This document shows positions 33,889-43,612 of a DNA stretch of 64,000 nucleotides, piece by piece. Below the pieces are notes generated by a model. The model saw nothing but the letters and a program-made list of their open reading frames with translations. It did no database searches and was not told where the DNA came from. The DNA is taken from NCBI GenBank assembly GCA_041392305.1, contig JAWKMJ010000003.1, positions 124,001 to 188,000 on the forward strand, read 5' to 3'. Made by a program: the position numbers and the translations under genes. The stretch comes from JAGQYP01 sp041392305. Its GTDB lineage: Bacteria; Bacteroidota; Bacteroidia; Flavobacteriales_D; Crocinitomicaceae. Every line of letters begins with the position of its first letter. Positions within the stretch are counted from its first letter, which is position 1.

Positions 33889-36800
33889 CTATTCTCTTGA
33901 AGATGAATCACATACATTCCCATTTGACAATTCTGTTGCATCTACCTGTACCATTCCGTTAGTAAATAGCAACACAGGGAAAACCTCTTGTCCGATGGAA
34001 TTATAGATTCTGATATCTTTTATATCACCCAGATAACCATTAATCGTAAGAATATCCTTAACTGGATTTGGATAGAAAGTTAAGTTTTGATCCAAAGCAA
34101 GATTGACAGACTGAATATCAAAATATTTTGAGGTTCCGTCAAAATCCACTTGTTTCAATCTATAGTAAGATAGTCCAAATAAAGGAGAGGTATCGTAATG
34201 CAAGTACTCCATGAGCTGAGTTGAATTTCCAGCACCCTCCACAACAAGAACGGATTCCCAATTGATTCCATCAACACTTCTTTCAACTTCAAAATAGTCA
34301 TTATTGATCTCCGTTTCTGTAATCCATTTCAATTCCACTTTTCCATCTACAAGGGTAGCCTTCCAGCTCACCAATTCTACAGGCAGAGGATTGATCAATT
34401 CGTCAGTAGAAGCCAAAGTAAATGGACTAAAATTTGAAATAGGGGCAAATGAATTTATGGTTCCCGAAGCTGCTGTTCCAGTGGTTCCTCCATTTCCATT
34501 ATTTTCCCATTGTGATCCATCCCATCTCACCACTAATAATTGCGCTGGGTCTGTAATTCCACAACTTCTAACATTTTCAAATGATAAATTTACTGTCACA
34601 TTGGATGCTCCGTTAGTTCGATCAATCGTCCAGTACTCACATCTGGAAACATTGTCCACTCCAACGTCTAAAGAACTCGTAGAATAGAGTGCATCTGGAT
34701 CTGTGTAATAATATTGACCTCTAAATCGGTGGGAAGCATTTGAAGGAGCCGTAATTGAACAAGGCGCATAGATTCCTGCATTCCCCACAGGAAAAGTAAA
34801 TGCATCATTTCCAATCTTTTCCATTGGTCCATCAACATGACTTGCGTTGGACACAGAAGACACTGTCGAATTATCTCTCATGTAAAGTAAATTAGTTGAA
34901 TTGGTAAAAATACGTCCTTGATCCAAATCCAATTCAACACTTATTTCGATAGGTAAATTAAGTGTTACGTCATCTGCTGTTTTATTAATCTGCAAGTCTC
35001 GGAAAATAGGATTCGGAGTAGCTCCTAAATCATTCATTGCTTGTGCAATTCCTCCATCCATTAATACTCGCCCATTACCACCTGCTCCAAGCGTTATTTG
35101 GGTATTGGTATTGAAATTTAAATCTCCTGAATATGTGTCTGTGTTATTTCTTGATGGCTCAAATGCTCCGGCACCGGATTTAACATAAGTTACATCCGCA
35201 TTATGATCATTCGGATAGCCATTCTGACTGCTCAACCTCCATCTACCAGCCCCGGAATGCGTAAAAACCGTTGTTCCATTATAAGTATTTCCACCAAATG
35301 AATCATCATTTCCTGTTCCATTCTTCGTAATAGTTGCATCGGACTGGTAAATGGTCTCCCTTGTATAATAATTCGGTGAAGTGAAAACAACTGCTCCACT
35401 CCAATCAGAAGTATATTGTAAAATTCTCGCACTTCCCGTTAGTGTAATATTCTGTGCTGTCCCTCCTAATTGATTGAAATTCTGAAAACGGAGATCACCA
35501 TCCACAAAACCACCAGCTCCAACAGTGACTGTTCTTCCAGCAGCCAGTGTTCCTGTTCCTCCACCTTGACCGAAACGCACCCCATCACAAGTTGCATTTT
35601 CACTTGTAACCGTAATATTGTTATTGTAATTATTAGCACTATTTGCGCCATAATTTAAATAGACTTCTGAGTTGCTGGATAGAGAGGCATTAGAAACATT
35701 CACTATTCCATTAAACGTAACATCGCCATTGTATCCTAAATAACCTCTGGTGGTAGAAATTGTTCCACTTTGAACATAATCTGTTGTTCCATCTATTTGG
35801 ATCACACTGTTACTTCCAAGCCCTATATAAACGTATGAATTAGAGCCCGTTCCCTGATTTGAAATGGAGCAATCTCCAGTTATAGTCATCGCTCCATTAC
35901 TCGCAAAAACGAGCTGAGAAGTAGGCGCACTTCCATTATTGAGAGCGGTTACATTACCTGAAATCGAAGATGAGGACGCATTTCCAGCTGCAAATAAAAT
36001 AGCACCCGTTCCACTGGCTGTTGGGGTATTTACTAAATCCACATCCGCAGCAAAATCAACCGTTCCATTATTTGCAATATAAATATCGCCTCCTGTTCCT
36101 GAAAGATTGGTAAAAGTAGCATTCCCTCCTACTGTTAATATACTTCCTGCATTATTTCCTAAATAACTTTGACTACCTGTAGCCGATTGATCCCAAGTAA
36201 GTGTTCCTGCAATTGAGTGTGTAGCTCCCGCATTGGCGATATACATATTACCACTACCAACGTTATCCACATCTAAATTTGACTGCCATATATCCGCAGT
36301 TCCATTACCCATCATAAATTGATTGCTTCCGGTATGAACCAATTGACAATCTGCAACAAAAGTATTTCCTCCTGCTGATTGATCATCAAGGGCTCCTGTT
36401 TTCTCTAAATAACTTGTCCCAATATAAGTTGTACCTCTTGTGAGCATTCTCGGAGCTATAAATTGAACATCTCCTCCCCAATTGGAATCATAATTATAAA
36501 TTCTGGATGTTCCAGTGCAAGTCAATGCTTGAGCGGTTGGTCCTACTTGTGTAAAGTTTCTGAATTCTAAATCGCCGGCAATAAATCCTCCTCCTCCAAT
36601 TGTGACAGTTAGCCCACCAGCTAAAGTCCCATTCCCAGTATTTTCACCGAAAGTTATCCCATCGGAATTTGCGTCAGTGCTCTCCACAATAATGTTCCCA
36701 TTATAAAGGCCCGTGCTATTGCCACTATAGTTGAAACGAATCTCCGAGTTTGTAGCAGCGGAAGCATTGGTAACAGTTAATGTCCCGTCAACCGTTATAT

Positions 36801-39800
36801 CTCCATTACTACCAATGTAGGATCTGGTGTCAGCCGTTGCGGTTGGACTATTATCAATCGTAAGATCTCCGGAAATAATAACGGATGCATCTGTTCCATT
36901 TGCAAAATAGAAGATACTATTATTCCCACTTCCTTGATTGTGCATCATCACATCTGAAGCGAAGGTAATGTCTCCATTCTCCGCAACCATTAAGGTGGCA
37001 TCTCCTGAACTTGTATTGGTAAATGTTGCTAATCCAGTCACTGCCAAAGTAGAATTTGTATTGTCGCAGAATTCAACTCTCGTAGTTGTGTTGCTTGTGG
37101 TCACATCTAGTGTCCCCGCGATTGTATTTCCTGCACTATTATGGCATAGATACATTTGATCAGATCCAGAATTCGTCACCACTAAATTAGCCTGCCAAAC
37201 ATCAGCAGTTCCATTTCCCATCATGAAATAATCTGAACCTGAATTCGCTAATTCGCAATTACCAACAAATAGATTCCCTCCTACAGATTGATCATCAGTA
37301 GCTCCTGTTTTTTCCAAATAACTAGTTCCATTATAAGTGGTTCCTCTTGTTACCATTCTCGGGGCGATGAAAGTAACATCACCTCCCCAATTGGAATCAT
37401 AGTTATAAATTCTTGCCGTCCCGGTACAAGTAAGAGATTGTGCAGTTGGACCAACCTGAGTAAAATTTCTAAACTCTAATTCTCCCGCAACGAATCCATT
37501 CACCCCTACATTTACTGTGTATGTGGCGGCCAAAGTTCCAGCTCCACCACCAGAACCAAAGCTAATCCCATCCGATGAAACATCAGTAGCCTCTACTGTT
37601 ATGTTACCATTATAGTTATTTACGCTATTCGTACCTTGATTAAAAAATATGTCTGAATTGTTTGCTACGGAGAAATTTGATGCCAATACTGTTGAATTGA
37701 AAACGACATCTCCTTCATTGCCAATGTAAGCACGAGAATTATCAGTTATACCGTTATTTACAACTATTGAAAAAGCACCGTCTATTGTAGCTGAAGACAA
37801 GGAACCACTTGCTAGATACATATTTGCGTTGGCTGCAACACCTGAGTTGATCATATCTAATGTTCCGCCAAAGTCGATGGTACCTCCACCCGCCAAAACA
37901 ATATTCATATCTGCTGTTGAAGTATTAGTCGCAATGGTATTCCCACCAACAGTCAAAGTGGACGCTGAGTTACTACATACATCTAAACGCGTTCCAGTTC
38001 CCGAATTGGTCAAAGTAAAATCTCCTGCAATTGTATTTCCTGCACTATTGTAAGCCAAATAAAAACGATCGCTCCCCGAGTTTTGAATCTCTAGGTCACT
38101 TTGAAAAATATCAGGGCTGCCATTCCCCATCAAGAAATAATTACTTCCGGAGTTCACCAATAGGGCATCTCCTACAAATGTATTTCCCCCTGGAGAGGCA
38201 TCATCAGAAATTCCTCCGCTCTTTTCGAGACGTGCCGTTCCATTGTAGGTAGTTCCACGAGTAATCATTCTTGGAGCAGTAAAGACTACATCTCCTCCCC
38301 AATCGCTATCATAATCATAAAATCTTGCATCTCCAGTAAGTACAATGTTTTGAGCAGTAGCACCTACCTGAGTAAAGTTTCTAAACCAAAGTTCTCCGGC
38401 AATAAATCCACCTACTCCGACAGAAATAGTTTTACCTGCCGCCAATGTACCACTACCTGTGCTTTGACCAAATCGAATACCATCTGAAGAAGGATCAGTT
38501 GCATTCAATATTACATTTTCGTTGTAATCATTGTGCGAATCAGCATTTAAGTTGAAGAATATCTCAGAATTCACACAAGCAGAAGTATTCGTTGCAGTTA
38601 AAACCCCATTAAATACAACATCTCCATTTACTCCAGCCTCCACTCTTTGGGCTATTGCTCCGGTTCCATTATTCTGTAATTCTACCGGTCCATTAAAAGT
38701 TACCTGAGAATCCGTGCCGTAAGCGATATATGAATAGTGAGAATCTCCAGTACAAGAATTATCCAGAAAGAACTGCCCATTTACCACTACATCTCCATTC
38801 AATCCAAAGTAAATTCGACTATCATTTGTGCTGTTTACAGAGATTGTAACATCTCCTGAAATTGTAATTGTAGATGCAGCATTCTCACAAAAATCCAAAC
38901 GAGAAGTTGTTCCGTTATCGTTATAAATAACATTCCCAGCAATGGTATTTCCGGCTGAGTTGATCGCAATTCGTATCCGATCTGAACCTGAGTTATTCAA
39001 AGTCAAATTGGCTTGAAAATCATCTGGATTTCCATTTCCAGTTCCTAATTCACCGGAACCAGAATTTGTAAGTACCACATCCTGAGTAAAAGTATTTCCT
39101 CCTGCCCCATTATCATCCCCAGCTCCATTTTTTGTAACGTTTAACAAACCATTGAATAGCGAAGTTTCAAAAATAACACGTGGGGAAACAATCGTTAAAT
39201 CTCCTCCCCAATCACTATCAGAAGTTCTAAAAATTGCATCTCCAGTAAAGGTTAGAGACTGGGCAGTTGCACCTGTTTGTGTAAAATGATCAAATTGATG
39301 GTCTCCCGTAATCACTCCACTACCTGTAACCCCTATTGTTCTTGAAGCAGCCAAAGTAGCATCTGGAGTTCCTCCTCCTTGACAAAAACGAATTCCACTG
39401 TTAGTTCCCGTAGCTTCAATTAAAATGTTTTGATTGAATTGATTTCCTGAACTGTTGTGAGCAAGATAAAGAATATTACTACCAGTATTCGAAAGTGAGA
39501 GCACACCATTAAAAATATCCGGATTAGTATTCCCTGTAAGTAAATAACCACTTCCTGAATTTGTAATATGTGTAGCCCCATTAAATGTATTTCCTCCGTT
39601 TCCTCCGTCCCCATTTGCTCCAGTTTTTTCAAGAGAAGCCTGATCATTGAATACAGAACCATTTAAATAAAGACGATCTGAAGCACAACTTACAGGTCGA
39701 TTAAATGTGGTTCCTCTAAAATTGGCCGTTCCCGTTGTACTGATGACAAAAGTTGAACTAGAAGTCCCATCATCAATACTCCCATCTCTCATGTCGGCAT

Positions 39801-40098
39801 CTCCCGAAGTAATTTGAAAAATATTTCCATTCAAATCGATCGACCCATTGTAGTTACTAATGAGTAGCCCACCTAAAGTGACGGCAATATCAATTGTACA
39901 ATTCCCTAATCCATTATTGTTGAATATAGCTCTATCAGCAGCACCTGGAACAGACGCTCCTCCAGCTCCTCCGTTTGTTAAGGACCAATTTGCAGTATTG
40001 TTCCAATTACTCCCTCCTCCAGCAATCCAATAACGATCCGCAGCGAGGAGATTCCCAATAAAAATAAAGGCTAGGAGTAGTAGTTTAGCTCTTTTCAT
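33889..40098 (-). CDS. Very large secreted repeat protein with frameshifted T9SS type A sorting signal
   Basis: A 2069-residue protein with signal peptide (MKRAKLLLLAFIFIGNLLA) and an N-terminal RYWIAGGGSNWNNTANWS segment. Residues ~265-1600 contain five long repeats (~303 aa; see separate entry) of short Gly/Asn/Thr-rich beta rungs, likely a beta-helix stalk. The C-terminus has a PLPVELVSWKATLVDGKVEL domain and then YPNPVKDILTINGYL of a T9SS type A signal. The frame ends abnormally as NGNVCDSSSRE. Removing one G of a GGG (33919-33921, minus strand) restores NGMYVIHLQENRFEIVKD and a TAG at 33867-33869. So the sorting signal is broken, by mutation or sequence error. Confidence 0.88.
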   Translation of the reverse strand: MKRAKLLLLAFIFIGNLLAADRYWIAGGGSNWNNTANWSLTNGGAGGASVPGAADRAIFNNNGLGNCTIDIAVTLGGLLISNYNGSIDLNGNIFQITSGDADMRDGSIDDGTSSSTFVISTTGTANFRGTTFNRPVSCASDRLYLNGSVFNDQASLEKTGANGDGGNGGNTFNGATHITNSGSGYLLTGNTNPDIFNGVLSLSNTGSNILYLAHNSSGNQFNQNILIEATGTNSGIRFCQGGGTPDATLAASRTIGVTGSGVITGDHQFDHFTQTGATAQSLTFTGDAIFRTSDSDWGGDLTIVSPRVIFETSLFNGLLNVTKNGAGDDNGAGGNTFTQDVVLTNSGSGELGTGNGNPDDFQANLTLNNSGSDRIRIAINSAGNTIAGNVIYNDNGTTSRLDFCENAASTITISGDVTISVNSTNDSRIYFGLNGDVVVNGQFFLDNSCTGDSHYSYIAYGTDSQVTFNGPVELQNNGTGAIAQRVEAGVNGDVVFNGVLTATNTSACVNSEIFFNLNADSHNDYNENVILNATDPSSDGIRFGQSTGSGTLAAGKTISVGVGGFIAGELWFRNFTQVGATAQNIVLTGDARFYDYDSDWGGDVVFTAPRMITRGTTYNGTARLEKSGGISDDASPGGNTFVGDALLVNSGSNYFLMGNGSPDIFQSDLEIQNSGSDRFYLAYNSAGNTIAGDFTLTNSGTGTRLDVCSNSASTLTVGGNTIATNTSTADMNIVLAGGGTIDFGGTLDMINSGVAANANMYLASGSLSSATIDGAFSIVVNNGITDNSRAYIGNEGDVVFNSTVLASNFSVANNSDIFFNQGTNSVNNYNGNITVEATDVSSDGISFGSGGGAGTLAATYTVNVGVNGFVAGELEFRNFTQVGPTAQSLTCTGTARIYNYDSNWGGDVTFIAPRMVTRGTTYNGTSYLEKTGATDDQSVGGNLFVGNCELANSGSDYFMMGNGTADVWQANLVVTNSGSDQMYLCHNSAGNTIAGTLDVTTSNTTTRVEFCDNTNSTLAVTGLATFTNTSSGDATLMVAENGDITFASDVMMHNQGSGNNSIFYFANGTDASVIISGDLTIDNSPTATADTRSYIGSNGDITVDGTLTVTNASAATNSEIRFNYSGNSTGLYNGNIIVESTDANSDGITFGENTGNGTLAGGLTVTIGGGGFIAGDLEFRNFTQVGPTAQALTCTGTSRIYNYDSNWGGDVQFIAPRMLTRGTTYIGTSYLEKTGALDDQSAGGNTFVADCQLVHTGSNQFMMGNGTADIWQSNLDVDNVGSGNMYIANAGATHSIAGTLTWDQSATGSQSYLGNNAGSILTVGGNATFTNLSGTGGDIYIANNGTVDFAADVDLVNTPTASGTGAILFAAGNASSSSISGNVTALNNGSAPTSQLVFASNGAMTITGDCSISNQGTGSNSYVYIGLGSNSVIQIDGTTDYVQSGTISTTRGYLGYNGDVTFNGIVNVSNASLSSNSEVYLNYGANSANNYNNNITVTSENATCDGVRFGQGGGTGTLAAGRTVTVGAGGFVDGDLRFQNFNQLGGTAQNITLTGSARILQYTSDWSGAVVFTSPNYYTRETIYQSDATITKNGTGNDDSFGGNTYNGTTVFTHSGAGRWRLSSQNGYPNDHNADVTYVKSGAGAFEPSRNNTDTYSGDLNFNTNTQITLGAGGNGRVLMDGGIAQAMNDLGATPNPIFRDLQINKTADDVTLNLPIEISVELDLDQGRIFTNSTNLLYMRDNSTVSSVSNASHVDGPMEKIGNDAFTFPVGNAGIYAPCSITAPSNASHRFRGQYYYTDPDALYSTSSLDVGVDNVSRCEYWTIDRTNGASNVTVNLSFENVRSCGITDPAQLLVVRWDGSQWENNGNGGTTGTAASGTINSFAPISNFSPFTLASTDELINPLPVELVSWKATLVDGKVELKWITETEINNDYFEVERSVDGINWESVLVVEGAGNSTQLMEYLHYDTSPLFGLSYYRLKQVDFDGTSKYFDIQSVNLALDQNLTFYPNPVKDILTINGYLGDIKDIRIYNSIGQEVFPVLLFTNGMVQVDATELSNGNVCDSSSRE
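35392..39213 (-). repeat. Five long protein repeats (~303 aa) inside the giant gene
   Basis: Measured from the DWGGD-type motif (minus-strand codons starting at 39199, 38290, 37378, 36469 and 35392 in plus coordinates), spacings are 909, 912, 909 and 1077 bp. Each unit repeats a 'GTLAAG.TV.VG.GGF..G.L.F.NF.Q.G.TAQ' block. The last unit has a ~56-residue insertion. The DNA copies differ mainly at third codon positions, so they are old and kept by selection on protein. Confidence 0.85.
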
Positions 40099-40174
40099 CT
40101 AGACAAATTTGCTTCTTTGAGGGTACAATTTAAGAAAACTCTATCTTTTAATGAAATGCACTCAATTGAAAGTT

Positions 40175-40182
40175 TATTTTTG
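40175..40182 (+). promoter_or_regulatory. -7 promoter box (TATTTTTG) of pabB
   Basis: Exact TAnnTTTG ending 9 bp before the ATG at 40191, predicting a leader of only a few nt. Confidence 0.6.
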
Positions 40183-40190
40183 TAACCGTA

Positions 40191-41351
40191 ATGATGGATT
40201 TAGTAACTAATAAAATGGATTCCCATGACCTAGAATTTCAACTTAATTTCCCGGGATTTAAGTGCTATTCAAATGAATTTAAAGCTATTCTGGAAATAAC
40301 AGAAAAATCAGATTTGAATGCCGTCCATCCATTTTTAAATCAGCACAAAGGAGAACTCATCCTATGTTTTTTTAGCTACGAAATGAAGGCTATTTTACAT
40401 GATCTCCCATCTTCAAATCAGGCTATATCAACTTTCCCAAAAGCAATTTTTGCAGTTCCAAAGACTTCCTCCAAAGAATCATTCCAAGAAGGAAACAGCA
40501 CTTTTTATCCCTCTGAAATTGATTTAAAATTCCCAAGTTTTGAACACTATGATCGTCAGTTTTCAAAGATTCAGGAACATATTCAACGAGGTGATATTTA
40601 TGAGACCAATTTCTGTATCGCTCCTCAATTGAATGGCAAGATTGACCCCTATCAATCCTATCTAAATTTAACCAAGAATAATCGCGCTCCATTCAATGGA
40701 TTTATTCGTTTTGGAAATCAATTTTTAATGTGTTGCAGCCCTGAAAGATTCATGAAAAAGGAAGGCATGAAACTAATAAGTCAGCCCATTAAAGGTACCA
40801 TTCGAAGAGGAGCTAATCATGTTGAAGATGAACTTTTAATGCAACAATTAAAATCGGACCCGAAAGAAACGGCGGAAAATATAATGATCGTGGATTTGGT
40901 CCGAAACGATCTCTCTCAATTGGCAGAAAGAAATAGTGTAAAAGTAGAACAATTGAATCAGGTTGAAAGCTTCAAAACCGTCCATCAGCTTGTCTCAACC
41001 ATTACTTGTAAATTAAGGGAAAACATTAACTTCTTAGATATTTTAAAAGCCACTTTTCCAATGGGTTCCATGACCGGCGCACCAAAGCGAAGAGCCATGG
41101 AAATTATGGAAGAACTTGAAGACTTTCAAAGAGGTTTATATAGTGGTTCGATTGGTTATATTGATGGGGAAGGAAATTTTGATTTCAATGTGGTGATCCG
41201 CTCAATTGTGTATGACGGAACTGCTGAAGTTGCTAGTTTTCCCGTTGGCAGTGCAATCACTTTTAAATCTGAGTCTGCAAAAGAATATGAAGAATGTAAG
41301 CTGAAAGCGAAAAGCATGATCAAATCCTTAACTCGTGATGGAAAAAGTTAG
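40191..41351 (+). CDS. pabB: Aminodeoxychorismate synthase component I (chorismate-binding)
   Basis: A 386-residue protein. The chorismate-binding core holds GDIYETNFC, FNGFIRFGNQFLMCCSPERF, SQPIKGTIRRG, ETAENIMIVDLVRNDLSQ and GSMTGAPKRRAMEIMEELE. The PIKGT lysine is the mark of PabB (anthranilate synthases have PIAGT), so it should make 4-amino-4-deoxychorismate for folate. The usual N-terminal part is shortened. No pabA or pabC is in the window. It overlaps tilS by 14 bp. Confidence 0.87.
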   Translation: MMDLVTNKMDSHDLEFQLNFPGFKCYSNEFKAILEITEKSDLNAVHPFLNQHKGELILCFFSYEMKAILHDLPSSNQAISTFPKAIFAVPKTSSKESFQEGNSTFYPSEIDLKFPSFEHYDRQFSKIQEHIQRGDIYETNFCIAPQLNGKIDPYQSYLNLTKNNRAPFNGFIRFGNQFLMCCSPERFMKKEGMKLISQPIKGTIRRGANHVEDELLMQQLKSDPKETAENIMIVDLVRNDLSQLAERNSVKVEQLNQVESFKTVHQLVSTITCKLRENINFLDILKATFPMGSMTGAPKRRAMEIMEELEDFQRGLYSGSIGYIDGEGNFDFNVVIRSIVYDGTAEVASFPVGSAITFKSESAKEYEECKLKAKSMIKSLTRDGKS

Positions 41352-42624
41352 ACATAAGATCGATACTTTGTTTGGCGATCAAAAACCAAAATTCCTTGTC
41401 GCTTGCTCTGGCGGACCAGATTCAATCTTCCTAGTGCTTACTTTCCGAAAATTAGAATTAGATTTTATGGTCGCTCATTGCAATTTTCATCTAAGAGGAG
41501 AAGCTTCAGATCTTGATGAAAAATTTGTTCGGGAACTGGCAAAAGAATTGAATATCCCTATTCTTGTTCAACATTTTGATACCGAAAAAATTGCTAAACA
41601 GAACAAGGAATCGATTCAAATTACAGCTAGAAAGTTACGCTATGATTGGTTTGAAAGCATTTTACTTGAAAAAAATCTGGACTACATTTGCACAGCTCAC
41701 CATCTGGATGATCGCATTGAAACCTTCTTTTTGAATTTATTCCGAGGAACAGGTCTCAGAGGATTTGCACCTTTAGAATCTCTTAAAGGGAATAGATTCA
41801 GACCTTTAACTGAATATACTAAAAAAGAGATTCTTGACTTTTTGAATTCTAATCAAATTTTGTTTCGTGAAGATGCTTCCAACCATTCCAGAAAATACGA
41901 GAGAAATAAATTGCGTTTGGATTTCCTTCCGGATTTAGAAACTTTCTTCCCAGAATATAGAACCCGTTTCCAAGAGAATTTTGATCGAATTGAAATCGTT
42001 AAACGATACACTGAAAAACAATCAAAAATCTTCATAGATTCACATTTTTGCCCGAATAAAGATGCTTGGAAATTTCCGATATGTAGTGTTAATGAAGAAC
42101 TCCATCAATACTGGATACTGGATTATTTTGGTGGGAATTTCAATCAGCTTCGGGAAATTAAAAAAATAGTGTCCAGTCAAAAAGGTAAAACTTTCCAAGT
42201 TGGAGATTTTACAGTGACAAGAGAATCGGATCATTTATTTATCTCTGCTAGAACAAAGAATAATCAAAATTTTATTATTGAATCTATTCCTTTTGAAAAC
42301 GCCATCGTAGATTTGCAAATAATACATTCTATCTCTTCATTTGAAGACCATGCTATTTACATAGATCTTGACCTTGTCTCTCTTCCTTTGGAAATTAGAA
42401 ACTGGCAACATGGAGATCGATTTCAGCCGCTTGGTATGAAGGGTCAAAAACTGGTAAGTGATTATCTCACAGACAAAAAAATCGCATCCAATGAGCGAAA
42501 TAAAATTCTAGTACTCATCCAAAATCAGGTGGTTTTGGGAATTCTAGGATTTTGCTGCGATGAAAACTACAAGATTCATTCAAGAAAATCTAACATTTTG
42601 AAAATTAAGCTGAAAGATTCTTAA
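41338..42624 (+). CDS. tilS: tRNA(Ile)-lysidine synthase
   Basis: A 428-residue N-type ATP pyrophosphatase with PP-loop FLVACSGGPDSIFL (~17-30), AHCNFHLRGEASDLDEKFV, TAHHLDDRIETFFLNLFRGTGLRG and the FREDASNHSRKYERNKLR stretch, then the C-terminal TilS domain (GDRFQPLGMKGQKLVSDYLTDKK). It adds lysine to C34 of the AUA-reading tRNA-Ile and is essential. The ATG at 41338 is used; GTG at 41335 is just before it. It is translationally coupled to pabB. Confidence 0.93.
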   Translation: MEKVRHKIDTLFGDQKPKFLVACSGGPDSIFLVLTFRKLELDFMVAHCNFHLRGEASDLDEKFVRELAKELNIPILVQHFDTEKIAKQNKESIQITARKLRYDWFESILLEKNLDYICTAHHLDDRIETFFLNLFRGTGLRGFAPLESLKGNRFRPLTEYTKKEILDFLNSNQILFREDASNHSRKYERNKLRLDFLPDLETFFPEYRTRFQENFDRIEIVKRYTEKQSKIFIDSHFCPNKDAWKFPICSVNEELHQYWILDYFGGNFNQLREIKKIVSSQKGKTFQVGDFTVTRESDHLFISARTKNNQNFIIESIPFENAIVDLQIIHSISSFEDHAIYIDLDLVSLPLEIRNWQHGDRFQPLGMKGQKLVSDYLTDKKIASNERNKILVLIQNQVVLGILGFCCDENYKIHSRKSNILKIKLKDS

Positions 42625-42705
42625 CATTTCCATTTTTGTTTTTCATAGTCTTTGGATTTTCCATTTTTAATTCCTATCTTCTGAAACTCTTTACCAAACA
42701 AAATT

Positions 42706-43011
42706 ATGCAGGAAATGGAAACACTAGCTTCAAATGCGCATGCCTATACTCTAATCGAAAAAGAATTGATTTCAAGCCTCTCATTTAAAAACTCCAGGGC
42801 AGATTCACAAGATCCGGACCTCTTAAAAAAACTTAAAAATGCAACCAGCCTTGGAAATTTGCATCGCAATAAGTGTCGAATAATTTTTCAAGATTCCTCT
42901 AGCGTAAAAGCAGTGGAAACTACGATTTGGTCAACAGGTAAGCATTATATCTGTCTCAAAGGTGGTATGTGGCTTCCGATAAGAAATATTTTGGATGTAA
43001 AAATACTTTAA
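42706..43011 (+). CDS. Conserved small hypothetical protein (101 aa)
   Basis: A 101-residue soluble protein with no signal peptide or membrane segment. It contains LHRNKCRIIFQDSSSVKAVETTIWSTGKHYICLKGGMWLPIRNILDVK, a pattern I recall from uncharacterised Flavobacteriia proteins that end '...ETTvW......i.LKgG..iPI..I..V'. N-terminal half is helical and charged. Followed by a textbook terminator; function unknown. Confidence 0.62.
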   Translation: MQEMETLASNAHAYTLIEKELISSLSFKNSRADSQDPDLLKKLKNATSLGNLHRNKCRIIFQDSSSVKAVETTIWSTGKHYICLKGGMWLPIRNILDVKIL

Positions 43012-43034
43012 AACCTTCTGAAAATAAAAAATTC

Positions 43035-43059
43035 AAAGGCGGCTTCGGCCGCTTTTTTT
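43035..43059 (+). terminator. Strong intrinsic terminator (GC stem, UUCG loop, U7)
   Basis: 9-bp stem (43035-43043 with 43048-43056, one G-U pair; core GGCGGC/GCCGCT) with TTCG loop and T-run to 43059, 23 bp after the small protein gene. Confidence 0.92.
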
Positions 43060-43119
43060 GTCTCTTAGGTTTTCAATAATAATCTCAAAGCCAAGTAGAA
43101 TATTTCTTTTTGTTTTACG

Positions 43120-43127
43120 TACTTTTG
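43120..43127 (+). promoter_or_regulatory. -7 promoter box (TACTTTTG)
   Basis: Exact TAnnTTTG 28 bp before the ATG of the DsbD-alpha-like gene; likely drives the two-gene dsbD operon. Confidence 0.6.
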
Positions 43128-43155
43128 AGTGCTATTCACTCAGAGCATTATATAG

Positions 43156-43593
43156 ATGAAAAACATATTGTTGATTTTTGGTTTCATTTTTTCCCTTAGC
43201 TTAAATGCACAGGAAAATCCGGTTAAATGGACCGCAACTCAAGAAAAAGAGGGTAAAGAAGACCTGATCAAGGTGACTGCCACCATGGATGAGCACTGGC
43301 ATATTTACTCCATGTATTTGAAAGAAGAGTTTGGGCCAATCCCTACGACCATAACTTTTTCAGAAAATGAAAGCATTGAATTCCTAGGAAAAATAGAGGA
43401 AGACAAACCTAAAAGAGAAAAAGACGCAAATTTCGATATGGTCATTGATTATTTTGATGGCACAGCCGATTTCAAGCAAAAAATCAAAGTAAAAGATGAA
43501 ACAACAGTGAAAGTTTCAGTCTATTATATGTGTTGCAACGACAAGAAATGTCTACCCCCGAAAGAAGAAATCATCCAAGTCAAATTGAAATAA
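43156..43593 (+). CDS. Periplasmic DsbD N-terminal (alpha)-domain-like protein, stand-alone
   Basis: A 145-residue protein with signal peptide (MKNILLIFGFIFSLSLNA). The rest matches the DsbD alpha / thiol:disulfide interchange N-domain: ATMDEHWHIYSMYLKEEFGPIPTTITF in the first half and VYYMCCNDKKCLPPKEE near the end, with C-x-x-x-x-C-type cysteines. In DsbD this domain passes electrons from the thioredoxin-like domain to periplasmic partners. It is 19 bp upstream of dsbD, so it likely serves as an extra reductant acceptor. Confidence 0.82.
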   Translation: MKNILLIFGFIFSLSLNAQENPVKWTATQEKEGKEDLIKVTATMDEHWHIYSMYLKEEFGPIPTTITFSENESIEFLGKIEEDKPKREKDANFDMVIDYFDGTADFKQKIKVKDETTVKVSVYYMCCNDKKCLPPKEEIIQVKLK

Positions 43594-43612
43594 TTTCCCC
43601 CAGACCAGAAAA

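Noticed and set aside
35392..39213. Regular long DNA repeats that might look like a CRISPR or satellite array
   Set aside because: Period is ~909 bp, in frame, with protein motifs conserved and synonymous sites diverged. They are coding repeats.
34304..40098. Plus-strand ORFs of 60-130 codons inside the giant gene (such as 34304-34687, 36938-37159, 37829-38053)
   Set aside because: They lie opposite a single 2-kaa coding frame with repeated protein motifs; they are shadow frames of Gly/Asn/Thr-rich codons.
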